Shown here in pieces: positions 9,967-20,828 of a DNA stretch of 64,000 nucleotides. Below the pieces are notes generated by a model. It was not told where the DNA came from. It did not search any database and saw nothing but the letters and a program-made list of their open reading frames with translations. Made by a program: the position numbers and the translations under genes. Each line of letters starts with the position of its first letter. The first letter of the stretch is position 1. Origin of the DNA: Arachnopeziza araneosa (lineage: Eukaryota > Ascomycota > Leotiomycetes > Helotiales > Arachnopezizaceae); contig QYAI01000176.1 in NCBI GenBank assembly GCA_003988855.1, forward strand, positions 1 through 64,000. The letters run 5' to 3'.

Positions 9967-12900
9967 ATGAACGGCCAGCAGCAGCAGCACCAGCGCCAGC
10001 AATCCTCGAGTGCGGACAGTCCCGCAGAGGCCGGGGGAAACAGCGGAAAGAAACGAAAAGCTGATGACGGCAGTCCTGCCACTCCCAACGGTGTTGCGCA
10101 TACGAGGGCGAAAAGGAATAGATACATCTCAATCGCCTGGTATATCCCTCTTCGCCGACCCCCTCAGGAAATTGATCTTGGCTGATAATCAAAAGTAACG
10201 AATGCAAGCGGAGAAAGATCAAATGCAACGGCAACACGCCCTGCCAACGATGCGGAAACCTCAATCTCGAATGTCAATATGCCCCCAACTGTTGCACAAA
10301 TGGCTTCAAGGAATCCGACGAGTTCCGACAGATGAACGCGCACTTGGCGGCGTTGCAGGAACAGGTAGATAGTCTATACGCAAACCTGACGGCACTGCGC
10401 TCGAATGCAGACAACATGTCGTCGACGTTCCCCTCAGATCGCTCCATGTCCGTATCTCAACCTCCACCTCTCTCCCCAATGAACCGATACCGACCTTCAC
10501 TGAAACATCCCTCGTTCCGCGGCCCAACGAGTTCAGCGTTCAGTCTCGACGTGGCCAAGAACACCCTCCACAGCATGGGCTACCAAGGCCTCTCAGACGA
10601 AGGACCCATAACCCAAGACGCCACGCCCATCAGTTCCCCACCACCGCACCTCGCACCCACCACGCATCCCAACCCCACGACCACCCTGCGAGATCCCCTC
10701 TGGACCCTCCCTCGAGAGGAGAGCATCCGGCTCTGCCGGGTCTACGAGGAGGAGATGGGGCTGATGTACCCCGTCGTCGATATCGAGAACGTCATCCGGC
10801 ATTGCCGGACCCTCTACGAGTTTGTCGATGCGGCCCTGCGAACGGGTCTAGCTCCTGGTAAACCGGTCTCTGATGAAGGCACGCTGGTTTTGAAGATGGT
10901 CATCGCTTGCGCCAGTGTGGTGGAGGGCAACGGGAAGAGCGAGATTGCGTATCGCCTTTTCGAGAGTGTGAGGGAGGATGCGGATCGAGTGCTTCATGGA
11001 GAGATGATTATGGTGGGGAATTTGCCATTCTTGGTACTGGTGGTAAGTGTGATTTTCTTCATATATAATATCTTGTGTTTGAGCTCTGATAGCAGGCGCT
11101 TGCAAGTGGCAAGTGCTTGGTTATCTTGACTTTTGGAATGATAGACGCCTTCAGATTGGGTGTGATCCTAGATCGTCACAGCTTGGTCTTCTCAATCAGC
11201 AAGGTCTTCTGCGTTGATGCTATATTCTTTTTGCGTGCATTTCTACCCACGGCTGCAATTCTGGAAGTAGACAGAGCTCTGTGGATGCAGACGGTGCTTG
11301 GGAAGCCTATAACCAACGCAACTGTGCTTGAAATAAACATGCGAGAAGGGGATGATACACCATCGCTGCAGCCACAGTCTTACAATCTGTTTCCATGAAC
11401 CAGAGACTTCTGGGAATTAGCGCAGATTGAAAGCAAGTCGTAGCATGCTATTGCAGCAACCAGAAACTTCTAAAAATCGCAAACATCGAGTAGCGAATTG
11501 TGACTTCATAACTACCAAGTATTTGGGAGCTCAGTCTGAACTCATAGTCATGGAAAGCCTGATGAATGTATGAATTCTTGTTGTAAACGTGTAGTCCGGA
11601 ATATCTGCAGCGTAAAGAGTGTCTTCTACTTGACTGCGGGAAGTCTAGCAATCATCTTTGAGTTGCTCCTTATTCCAGATCAAAAAGCTTGTTGCGTTCA
11701 ATTTAAATCGGTGGGTTGTCCATAACGAGCTAGTGCTCTGCGGCGACTAAGCAACCCACGCTCTGAATTTCACGAAATCGAGAGGAGCAAAGCAAAAGTA
11801 AAACCATGATATCAATAGAATATCTAGACATTACTAGTGGATGAGATCCGCATAAAAATATGGGTGGGACGATGGATATAGTTGGGTTTATAATTTAACT
11901 ATATCCATCGTCCCAACGACCTCTAAGGGAATTGCACCCCTGACTTCTTTCAAATTTCTCGGAAAGAGATGTTACTACTACACCAAGAAGCCTGTATTGA
12001 AACCAATCCAGCTTGTCTAAAGTTATATTCCTACCACCTATAAGCTCTGAATTTGCGCCGAGTCAGTTTTTCGTCTCGAAAGAGATACCCCCGAAGAACC
12101 AAATCCTGAAGCTAATTATCTGCTTCAAATCGTGAGGAATTTAATATATTTTGAGCGGATTTGAATCATTGTTGGCTTAAAATACTATCTACCTATGCTG
12201 TGCCATTTGACATTGGACATCAAGGGTATGAGTAGATAATCTAAGGGATTGAGGAGGGAATATTTTTAACATTTCTGCGGCTGCATCACTTTGAGAGAAA
12301 AGAAATCGTTCTCCAGCATGTCAACTCAAATTATTGCGTAGTACTTGCCATATTTCACGTTACTTGTTGCATATGTTGCTTGTTGTTAGTTCGATACTTA
12401 CTTAATGTTTGATATGATAATGTGCTGCGTGTTTTGCGGCTTGCGTCTGGAAAGCCGCAACGACAATTTGGGTCGGCGCCCTAAAATAAAGCTTGCGAGG
12501 CACACGCAAAGAATTCTCAATTCACAAAAGTGGCAAAAATAATTACCTCTGAAAGAATTGAACTTTAGGTACTGCCAGAGGAAGTTTGCTTACAATAGAA
12601 CTGTTGTGCAATGGACAGGTATATTTGAAGGCAATAGATGTCCACTATAGGAGTCCCAAGAGGGGTTAAACTTCTATTCAACTTGATGCGAAGTCTTGAA
12701 TCCAAATAAAGAACTGAAAAAAAAATTGTGGCCCCGTTTGGAGTCGAACCAAAATCTCCAGAAGAACTGGACAGTACCCCCAAGTGTTCTACCATTAAAC
12801 TACAGGGCCTCTTCAATACTGTAGTTGTATTATTGGATGTACAATTACGCCTTATTTATTCTTATCTGTCTATCTCTGTTTCTTGATTATTTTGGGCGCG

Positions 12901-14488
12901 TGGGTCCCACCTCGTCCAAACAAGGTGTTTAGTAAGACCTGTTTGCTTTATGCGAGGTCATGCGAATTGAAAAAGTCATGAAAAACATTTGTGTCGGTTT
13001 CAAGGAGCCTTGATGAGTGTTTTGGTTCTGATTGCAGGTTTTTTAGGTTTCAATGGGTCAATATACCTTATCTGATGTTCCTGTGATGCGAAGACTTGGC
13101 TATGCTTTGATTCCTTTTTAGTCTTACTAACTTTGTCACAACAAGCTAACAGATCTCTAGACTATGTACCACTTTCATTGTGACGAAGAAGCTCTCGCTT
13201 GGAGGATCATAGGTCAAGTAGCTCGGATGTGCATCGAACTTGGTCTCCATCGTCGAGATTCTCTGTTCAAAGTCGTTACAGATGAGGAGGAGCGTTCCAA
13301 TGCCATCAACCTCTTCTGGTCTATCTATGTCCTTGACAGAAGATGGAGCTTTGGGACAGGCATGCCGTTTGCTCTCCAAGATGCAGACATTGATCCTAGT
13401 CTTCCAGAACCTGTAAGTCTTATCTGTGAACCATTGTACATATCTGACCTGGCTAGGACCTTCAAATCCCCTACCTAAATGTCATGATAGCGTATTCTCG
13501 AATCGGATCCAAAGTCTGGCGGAGCGTAACCTCCTTCTCACCATCCACATCAACCACCCCTCTAAACACAGAAGAGATCGGTTTCCTCGACTACCAAATT
13601 CTCCAATGGCAAAAGGCCATTCCCAACGAGCTCCAACTCCCAACCGCCTCCTCCCCACCCACACCCTCGCGAGCAATCCACCGCCTACAAATCCTCCTCT
13701 ACCTACGCGCCAACCAAATGCGCATCTTGATCTACCGTCCAGTCCTCCACTCTGCTTCTTCAATCCAAGAAAACCTTTCCTACGCCAGCACCGTCGTCGA
13801 GCTGGCAAAGGACACCATCCGTGCCCTCACCCACCTCAACCAAACCACCGACATCTATCGCGTCCAACAAGTCGTCTTCAATTACTTCCTGATCTCCGCC
13901 CTCGCAGTCATCTTCCTTGCTTCCTGCCACGCACCAGTTCATTTCAGCGCTCTCTGCAGAGAGGAGTTCTACATGGCTCTTGATTTGGTCAAGGGCTTCA
14001 GCACGAAATCTTTCGTCAGTAAGAGGTTGTGGAAGACGATCAAGGGGCTCAAGGAAGTCGGTCCAAAGCTGGGCCTTAGTCCTGTCATGGTTGTCGACGA
14101 TCCGCATAGTTCTGCTGCACTTGCTATGGCAGGACTTGCTGGGCACGAGATTACTACGCTGGGATTGATAGTTGATGCTCAGGGATTGAGCGGGAATGGA
14201 TCCAGTCTACCGGGAAGTGTGGGACCGAATGGTGCGGTGAGTGCGAATGGCAATAGTAATAGTCCTATGAATGGCTATCAGATGAGTACGGAGATGACAA
14301 GTTTATTCGAGGCAGCTTTGGGCAGCGTGGGCATGAATGGGAATGGGACTGGGAACGTTAACGGGGGTTATAGCAGCATGGGTGTAGGTGAGGGTGGAGA
14401 GGGCCTCGCCGGCGTGGTTGGCGGTGTGGGTAGTGATGTTTTTGGTGGTGATGAGGAGTTGTACAGGCAATTGAGGGATCTATTCTAA
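9967..14488 (+). CDS. Zn2Cys6 fungal transcription factor with a 2.1-kb intron
   Basis: Exons 9967-10139, 10196-11042, 13161-13412 and 13457-14488 give 767 residues in one frame. The binuclear zinc cluster is complete at residues 58-84 with spacing C-X2-C-X6-C-X5-C-X2-C-X6-C; the first Cys codon is split by intron 1. A coiled linker follows (HLAALQEQVDSLYANLTAL). The fungal-specific regulatory domain (PF04082 type) is seen as YHFHCDEEALAWRIIGQVARMCIELGLHRR, then INLFWSIYVLDRRWSFGTGMPFAL. The C-terminal ~120 residues are Gly/Asn/Ser-rich. Intron 2 (11043-13160) is 2118 bases, far above the local norm; its donor GTAAGT and acceptor CTAACAGATCTCTAG are good. An in-frame ATG at 9901 would add 22 residues. 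Target genes unknown. Confidence 0.85.
11865..11915. repeat. Perfect 19-bp inverted repeat (hairpin)
   Basis: Left arm 11865-11883 (TGGGACGATGGATATAGTT) is the exact reverse complement of 11897-11915, with a 13-base AT-rich spacer. It abuts the 3' side of the tRNA-like sequence at 11918-11992. It could be the end of an inserted element or a transcribed hairpin. Confidence 0.9.
11918..11992 (-). tRNA. Degenerate tRNA-like sequence
   Basis: The minus strand (75 bases) folds as a tRNA: acceptor arms GGCTTCT/AGAGGTC with G-U pairs, D stem GTGT/ACAT, a 5-bp anticodon-stem candidate TCTTT/AAAGA, and T stem AGGGG/CCCTT with loop TGCAATT. The A box (TGGTGTAGTAG) fits consensus. The B box departs at two positions, the anticodon loop is 12 bases, and no T-run terminator follows. 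It is probably a tRNA fossil or tRNA-derived element; no isotype is assigned. Confidence 0.4.
12717..12725 (-). terminator. T9 run, probable RNA polymerase III terminator
   Basis: Nine consecutive T's on the minus strand, three bases past the discriminator position of the tRNA-like gene. Confidence 0.5.
12730..12809 (-). tRNA. tRNA-like gene with intact Pol III boxes, isotype unresolved
   Basis: On the minus strand the ends pair over seven positions (GGCCCTG with CGGGGCC). The D stem GTTT/GAAC, A box TAGTTTAATGG, T arm TTTGG-TTCGACT-CCAAA and B box GGTTCGACTCC all fit. A run of nine T's (12725-12717) follows the discriminator base within three bases, as in a Pol III terminator. The part between the D and T arms is 31 bases, about nine more than a class I tRNA. 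It contains a perfect hairpin TCCAG-TTCTT-CTGGA, so either a small intron or a long variable arm is present. I cannot assign an anticodon. Confidence 0.55.
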
Positions 14489-14618
14489 TTTCTGAGGAGA
14501 TTTTAGCGTGTAGGAGAGTGATACCACATCGTGTTTGGACAGAATTGAGTCACTGGAGCATGCGGCTTTGCAATTTAATTTTGGAAGCATTAAATCTGAT
14601 TCGGTCTTCTAATAAATA

Positions 14619-14690
14619 TATTACACGCACTCTTCATCGCCTAATCATATTGTCCGGTACCCTCTGCCTGTGACAAAGCCGACTAAAATG
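14619..14690 (+). repeat. Diverged copy of a 72-bp segment of the HET gene at 19521-19592
   Basis: The segment from TACACGCACTCTTCATCGCC through TACCCTCTGCCTGTGACAAA matches the coding sequence at 19521-19592 with only scattered substitutions. Translated, YYTHSSSP...YPLPVTKPT is shared. Similarity fades downstream (to ~14730). It lies just 3' of the transcription factor and 5' of a broken HET gene, so it is likely a relic of a lost HET paralogue. Confidence 0.75.
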
Positions 14691-14966
14691 ACCGCCAAGC
14701 ACCTGATTTTTCCTGTCGCAGCCTTTCGTCCCGATTCGTCTCGTGCTCGACCTCTCTTTGTCCATTCGTCAGCCACGTATCCTTGCATAACAGATCTGAG
14801 AGCTCGAGGTACTCTGATCGGTAGTGCTCTTGGCGTATCTTTCCGGGAAATGGGATAAGGAAGCTATCACATAGAACCCAGGCATCCACTGCTCCAGAGA
14901 GCACCTGTATTCCATCTGTCATTTACCGAGCGTGCATTAATGTATTGATACTGCTCGCACTATCTA

Positions 14967-16330
14967 ATGGGGAGCTTTCAAGTGGCGTTAGATGCTTCTG
15001 GTCTCGTGCTACGGCTTCAGGCTCTTGAAAAGGAAACGGGGCAATATCTTTGCTTGAGTCATTGCTGGGGATCCAGAGCGATCTTACGGCTGACACGAGA
15101 GGCTTTGGATTCATTCTTACAGACAATACCTATTATAGGTGAAATTTATAGACATGCGGCTCTAGTAATCGCGGCATTAGGCGGGGAATCGAGCCATGAT
15201 GGGTGTTTCGTGACCAGGCATCCAGTTACATACGTTCAATACAATCAAGAACTTGGGTCATTATCCTCACTTAAAATCGCCAACTCCAGGGAGTCCTCAC
15301 TTGACCAGCCTAATGAAACGCGGGAACCCTTTCATAGGCGAGCATGGGTGGTCCAAGAACGCGTCTAAGAACGCTTTACTTTGGCGCGGATCAGGTATTC
15401 TGGGAGTGTGTCCAGAGTTACGCATCGGAATGCACTCCTGACCTGCGACGGTGGGCGCATATGGACTCTGGATTACTAAAAACATCGATCAACCCTGTTC
15501 AAGTTGTTTGAAAGCACGGCGTCAAAGCATGATGTATTGTACAGCTTGTTTGACAGCACCGCATTGAAGAGTGCTATGGCCATGCTTCTGTACTCTAACA
15601 GCGGCAAAGCGTACAATGAATGGAGCTCAGCATGGTGGGCGACTGTGAAAGAGTATTCTTCAGCTAAGCTGATCTTCGTTACTGATAAATGGCCTGCAAT
15701 ATCTGGACTGGTGCACGACGTGGAACATGCTATTGGCCAGAAGCTGATTCATGGGTTGTGGCAAGATCATCTCCTGGAAGAGTTACTATGGAGAGCCAAT
15801 GAACCCGGGCGGAGAATCGAAGTATCTGAATCTACGAGTTGGCTGTCCCTTAATGCTAGTGTCAAGCGAAGCTTAGAAGATCATTACACTTGCGTCAAGT
15901 GGGAGGCTTCAGTAGTCAGCATATCTAGAGACGACATCTCATTCCTTCGCGGACCGTTCTCACTCTTCGAGCGCCCTTAAGACTATTGGGAAAGCAATAC
16001 TCAACAGTGAAACAATCAGAGGGTCAAACGGGTGGTTACCTAACTAGGAACGGCGACGAAAGCAATGAAAATAACTGGTTTCCCGACATCAAAATAGATC
16101 ATGATTTAGATCTATGGGTCTTACAAATTATGAGTTCCGAATTTCGAGACCGACTCCCAGCCCTTAATCGATATATGGGCCTCGTCATAACCCCGATGGA
16201 TCATGAAGGGCAACTGTGGCAGCGAGTCGGATCATACGGATGGACTGAACGCATACCGTGGATGCGAAGGAAGGCAAGAGCACTGATCCGATCCGAGGAC
16301 TTCGAGATGGGGAATGTCCGCTTGGTCTAG
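14967..16330 (+). pseudogene. Broken HET-domain gene
   Basis: The N-terminal HET motif is visible (YLCLSHCWGS, then LTREALDSFLQTIP) followed directly by IIGEIYRHAALVIAALGG. The normal central part (DAI..LG..YLWIDSLCI) is missing, so an internal deletion is likely. RRAWVVQER near 15345 is the conserved tail of the HET core. A stop then follows, and the continuation LYFGADQVFWEC lies in a shifted frame. Later pieces typical of HET C-termini are in separate frames: EYSSAKLIFVTDKWPAISGL...GLWQDHLLEELLWR (about 15640-15800) and a last piece to 16330. At least two frame breaks and one deletion make a functional protein unlikely. Confidence 0.75.
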
Positions 16331-18035
16331 CAGAAAGTAAATTACGAGAGGGGTATTTAATCTTCTAATATATTATACTTTCAATTGTTGATGATCTTCT
16401 TTGGTAATGAGATCTGAGAAATTCAACCAAGAGCAAGCAATACGCAGAAGCACCGCGTCATTTTCCGTGTATCTCTCCACCCAAACAATGTTTTCGTGTA
16501 ATCTTCTCCCTCTGAAGAACATAATAAAGAGTTAAAACTAGATTATTATAGAGAGAATTCGAGTATCCGGTATGATGTAATGATTTATAGCAAGAGACGG
16601 AAAGAGAAAGAAAAACATCTTTGATTCTTGTACGGAGGCTGCGGTCAAAAGTTAGTTGGTTACAGGCCCTCCATGCACTAAATACCCTGTAAATAAGCGA
16701 CTGAGAAGATTTGCAAGCTCTTAGCCCACTGTAACTGTAGGCTTCGTGTGCTGAAGGGCACTAGATAGCGAAAGAAGTATGATCATATTTAGTAGAGCAC
16801 TTTGGTTATAGCCCTTGATACAGCCTAAGACCCTAGTTGTAGCTTGATTTTACCTTGTCAGAAGCTTAAATGGCTTAAAATAGGCTGTTGTTCAGCCAAA
16901 ATATAGGCCCTGAAGCCTGGAATTATGGGTCTTATACGCTGTAATCAACTGACTTTTGACTACTGCCTTCTTAGATCTATAAAGGATGGCACAGCGGGGT
17001 CGCTAAGGTACGGAGATTCCCTCCCAATCTCTGGAATTTAGCGTGTCTGAGGCCATCTATCCACTAAAAGCGCAATATTTTACCTTCATTTCAGGTGACC
17101 AGACGCTATAACGCCCTGTAACTCGAGGTTGTACGCCTCACGTCAGATTATCTCTGAGCACCTAGCGAGAGTCGGGAGCGCTGTAAATCCTGCCTTGCTT
17201 CGCAAAACAGCCTATAAGTGCAGTGATACCGTGTAAAGAAAGCCTACCTAGGTCAGGTTGCTCCCTTCATAGCATGGCTGCAAGAAGCTTGTGATTCAGG
17301 GCTCGTACGCTGAATTCGAGAGGTTTCTCGCGGGATCCTCCATCATGGGCCGTGGATTTGCTTCGCCTCGTGATGACGCACTACCACTACGTAAATTGCT
17401 GGACGGCCACGACCTGGCTGCATATACTTGGATACATGACTCTTATATTGGTCCTGCTGTCACGAATATCAGTTTTATTGTTACCCGTGCAAGACTCGCA
17501 CCTCGTCTCAGCACAGGACTATCGCCGGCCGATGGTTTAATCCTCTGTATAGAGGTAAAGGATGAGATCTTTGAGTTCCGGAGCCAAATTTCCCACATCT
17601 GTCCTCTTGTGCTCTCTTCTTTCATCTGTCCTGCCCTCCAAGTCCGGCCTCCTCCGGGAAATTCTTACTCGAGTAGATCCTCATCAAGAGTAGCGTTGAA
17701 GAGGGCAACGTGTTCTTCGCATACATGTTCGAGGGAATGATCGGCGGCCCGAGAGGGCGGAAGGAAGACGGCGAGCTGGCATTGAGACGGATTGTTTTAT
17801 TAGGAACGAAGTGTAGGGTATGCCATGATTGATTACGCTAAAATGTTCTTGATAACCATCGTAATCGTCCTGAGCCCTGACTAACTCAGAGTGTGAGTTC
17901 TAGATTGAATGCAGAAGTTGCAAGAAGATCATCTCTCTATTTACTGGAGCCCTGAAACAGCTAGTTATCCTTGAGGCCACAACAAGTCTCAAGCACCTAT
18001 CGAATCAAAAATGCCATGCTTATCGTCAACTTCTC
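16331..18035. other. Gene-poor region, possible relic DNA
   Basis: 1.7 kb with no supported gene. An open frame at about 17291-17740 has no start context or family features. A CCTAGGTCAGGTT motif at about 17248 recurs near 28053, which may mark old repeat DNA. The region separates the broken and intact HET genes. Confidence 0.4.
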
Positions 18036-20054
18036 ATGCGTACCATTGGCGAAGGAAACCCTGGCCTCACTTATGATGTCCGCGGAGTCAAGGTAGCAGA
18101 ATTGGCAATCAGAATCCGTGCCAGAGACGAAAAGTGGAACAGCAGATGGAGCATTCTACTATTATCTAGATCAGGTGGGCAACCCCAACACCATACTATC
18201 ACCCAGGATCTAGATGCTGCATGGATCAGCAGCACGCTTCCCTCGCAATGGAAACAACGATGTAAAGAAAGTCATGACGAGCGTTGCTGGGGTGCTAAGA
18301 GTCTCGCGCTTGCTGAAAGACCAATGTGGTTGATAGACGTTGGCCGGGAGTGTCTCGTTCCTGGCTCTCAGACAACAAGTTATCTAGCTCTGAGCTACGT
18401 CTGGGGCGATAAAATCTTCACAAAGACACAGAAAGACACTGTAGATGCCTTCCAGGCCCCAGGAGGTCTCTTGTTGATCCATTTGCCACGCACAATTCGA
18501 GACGCCATGACATTTACAAAGGTGCTTGGGGAGAAATATCTCTGGGTAGACTCCCTATGCATAGTGCAGGACGACCCAAACTCTAAATATGCTGAGATAA
18601 ACAAGATGGCATCCATATATGCAAATGCTACCCTCACAATCATTGCCGCTCAAGGCACCAATGCCGACGCTGGCCTCTGCGGCTTGCGTGGCATGAGTAG
18701 ACCCCGGTACCTGAAGCAAACTACCCAAAAGCTGTGCGATGGCTCGGAGTTCCAATTTCTACAGCACAAACCCGCCGCAACGCTATGGGACACGCGAGCC
18801 TGGACCTTCCAGGAAATGTTCTTCTCGCGGACGAAGATTACCTTCGTCGCTGATACCATGATGTGGGAATGTGAAAGTCGGCAACTGTTCGAAGCTGTGA
18901 AGATTGGCGATCACGAAAACGTATTGGGTGGAGGAGGTCGTGCGTATGTGAACGTGGATATTCAACCATTCAGCGTTCCGAGCCTCGAGGGATTGCAGCA
19001 TCTCGTTCGAGAATACAACGTGAGAGAGCTCACGTACCCTGAGGATGTGCTGCTGGCGTTCGCTGGTATCACAAGGTCCTTGAGTCAAACTTTTGTTGGT
19101 GGTTTCGTTTCGGGTCTTCCCTTGGCTTTCTTCGACCTGACTTTGATCTGGCAACCTTATGGCTATGCTACACGCAGAATGCCCAAACAAAATCTCTCTG
19201 CTGATTCACGCATCCCCAGCTGGAGCTGGGCCGGATGGCAATGCAAAACTTCTTTTGCGGAAGCGTTGTTTACCATGTTCAGCACCCGGCTCAGAGCGCC
19301 GGGTTTTAATCTGGAGAGTTTTGTACTAGCTCGGACACACCTCGTCCCATTGACACAGTGGAGTTGGCATCAGCGACCCGAGGACCTGGGTACCCCAATC
19401 AAACCACTGTGGCACGAATTGAAGACAAAATATCATGACCAGGTACAAGCAGCCACCGTAGATGGCTGGGAGAGGCACATCATCTCACGAGACAAAGTGC
19501 CTCGTGCCGCGTACCACTGCTACTACACGCACTCTTCATCGCCTGATAACGCTGTCTGGTACCCTCTACCTGTGACAAAGCCGACAGAAAAAGGATGTTC
19601 AGACCCTCAGGCGCCTTATCTATCCTGCCGCACGAGGCGAGCATTTTTGGCTGGTTCAGTACTCAAAAGCTCTCGTGAGCCCGATATTCTCCCGGGCCCC
19701 GACCATGGCGAGTGCTTCAATGTCAGAGGCATCCTCGATCAGCATGGCACGCGTATCGGAGAGTTGAAGGAACTCGTAACGCCTCCAGCGGATACTTCTG
19801 CCGCAGAGAGCGACACCAATATATCCATGGAATTGGTCGAGCTTTTGAAAGAGGATTCTCCGCAGCGGCTGAGGTGGGACTATGATCTCGCCGAACACCT
19901 GTTAATCCATAGACCGGGTCAGAGATACGATTATATCTGGGTCATGTGGATCGAGTTGGAGGGTGGCATCGCCTCGAGAAAAGGACTTGGCCAAGTACGG
20001 GCTGGGGATTGGGAGGCTCAAAACTTGGAGTGGGTTGATCTCATGTTGGGTTGA
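18036..20054 (+). CDS. HET-domain (heterokaryon incompatibility) protein, intact
   Basis: Single exon, 672 residues from the ATG at 18036. The HET domain (PF06985) is complete at about residues 115-290: YLALSYVWGD, then HLPRTIRDAMTFTKVLGEKYLWVDSLCIVQDD, MASIYANATLTIIAAQG and TRAWTFQEMFFSRTKITF. The C-terminal half has the usual variable region with SWSWAGWQ. HET proteins act in self/non-self recognition in the cytoplasm and can trigger cell death in incompatible fusions; partners are unknown here. No NACHT or WD repeat region is present. A 72-bp segment of it is duplicated upstream at 14619. The N-terminal boundary could lie further 5' if an upstream exon exists, but I see no good splice. Confidence 0.85.
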   Translation: MRTIGEGNPGLTYDVRGVKVAELAIRIRARDEKWNSRWSILLLSRSGGQPQHHTITQDLDAAWISSTLPSQWKQRCKESHDERCWGAKSLALAERPMWLIDVGRECLVPGSQTTSYLALSYVWGDKIFTKTQKDTVDAFQAPGGLLLIHLPRTIRDAMTFTKVLGEKYLWVDSLCIVQDDPNSKYAEINKMASIYANATLTIIAAQGTNADAGLCGLRGMSRPRYLKQTTQKLCDGSEFQFLQHKPAATLWDTRAWTFQEMFFSRTKITFVADTMMWECESRQLFEAVKIGDHENVLGGGGRAYVNVDIQPFSVPSLEGLQHLVREYNVRELTYPEDVLLAFAGITRSLSQTFVGGFVSGLPLAFFDLTLIWQPYGYATRRMPKQNLSADSRIPSWSWAGWQCKTSFAEALFTMFSTRLRAPGFNLESFVLARTHLVPLTQWSWHQRPEDLGTPIKPLWHELKTKYHDQVQAATVDGWERHIISRDKVPRAAYHCYYTHSSSPDNAVWYPLPVTKPTEKGCSDPQAPYLSCRTRRAFLAGSVLKSSREPDILPGPDHGECFNVRGILDQHGTRIGELKELVTPPADTSAAESDTNISMELVELLKEDSPQRLRWDYDLAEHLLIHRPGQRYDYIWVMWIELEGGIASRKGLGQVRAGDWEAQNLEWVDLMLG

Positions 20055-20828
20055 GCGAGGGTGGCGCGAGTATTCGAGATCTCCTCCACCTACTCGACCC
20101 CATGACTTTGAGATGAGCCCATTAGATCGATCACTATATTGTAAACAGCCCCTCTTACACCAAGTTGTTCCTCACCGCACCGACCCGTTCAGCGAGCAGT
20201 GGAGTCTGAGACCGGGTGGAGATGAGCGAAAAGTGTTGGCTTTTAAAGTGTGTTCAGAGTAGGTGCAAAAATGGAGTTTTTCAGTGGTGAAGAATCAATT
20301 CTACAGTGGGAAGTGCACCCTATATATAGGCTNNNAACTGATGAAACAGGGCCTGAGGCCCTGAAACGAGTTAAAACAGAGCCCTAACACGCTCAAGCTA
20401 TCGCTCTGACTGCAGGCCGTCCTTTTGCAACAAAAAGGTCATCCACGTGATATCACTGCTTCACGGGAGTTCCATATCAGACGGAGGTTTCTTCTAAATA
20501 ATGGTAGTATATGCCCGCTAGAATACGTGGTGCTGCGGATTCAGACACAAGATCTAGCTTGGACAAGTATCCTTAGCGTTGCTTCATATCTTTGTTAACC
20601 ATAATTAGCTAGTACTGTACATGCGTCATTCAGGACACTTGAGCTCTAGTTCAAAGTTTAAACCAGATACTCACTTGGAGTTTCTTCTTCCGCACATCTT
20701 ATTTGATTAGAGTTGAAAGTCGAACCGCGAATTCAACATTATCTTTGAACTTTTACTTTCCCAAATCCAAAACCAAGGTGCCAACGGCGGGACGAGAGAG
20801 AGGTCTGGATGTTAGACCGCATCCTGAG
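20055..20828. other. Intergenic region with a 3-base assembly gap
   Basis: Contains NNN at 20333-20335 immediately after TATATATAGGCT, so sequence across that point is not reliable. Nearby text is rich in GGCCTGAGGCCC and related small palindromes. No gene is supported. Confidence 0.5.

Larger units (their letters stand above)
11043..13160 (+). other. Oversized intron (2118 bp) with embedded tRNA-like elements
   Basis: This intron of the Zn2Cys6 gene is about 40 times longer than the other introns here. It is AT-rich, carries a 19-bp inverted repeat and two antisense tRNA-like sequences, and has no convincing protein frame. It looks like a short intron expanded by insertions; the inserted element itself is not recognisable. 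Confidence 0.7.

Noticed and set aside
11043..11110. A short intron ending at CTGATAGCAG (about 11095) instead of the 2.1-kb intron
   Set aside because: The branch site would be only a few bases from the acceptor and the following frame lacks the regulatory-domain sequence, which resumes only at 13161.
13426..13983. 185-codon plus-strand frame inside the transcription factor
   Set aside because: Out-of-frame shadow with Pro/His-rich translation; the zinc-cluster gene's own frame fits the family.
17291..17740. 149-codon frame upstream of the intact HET gene
   Set aside because: No start context or HET N-terminal features, and no good splice joins it to the HET gene.
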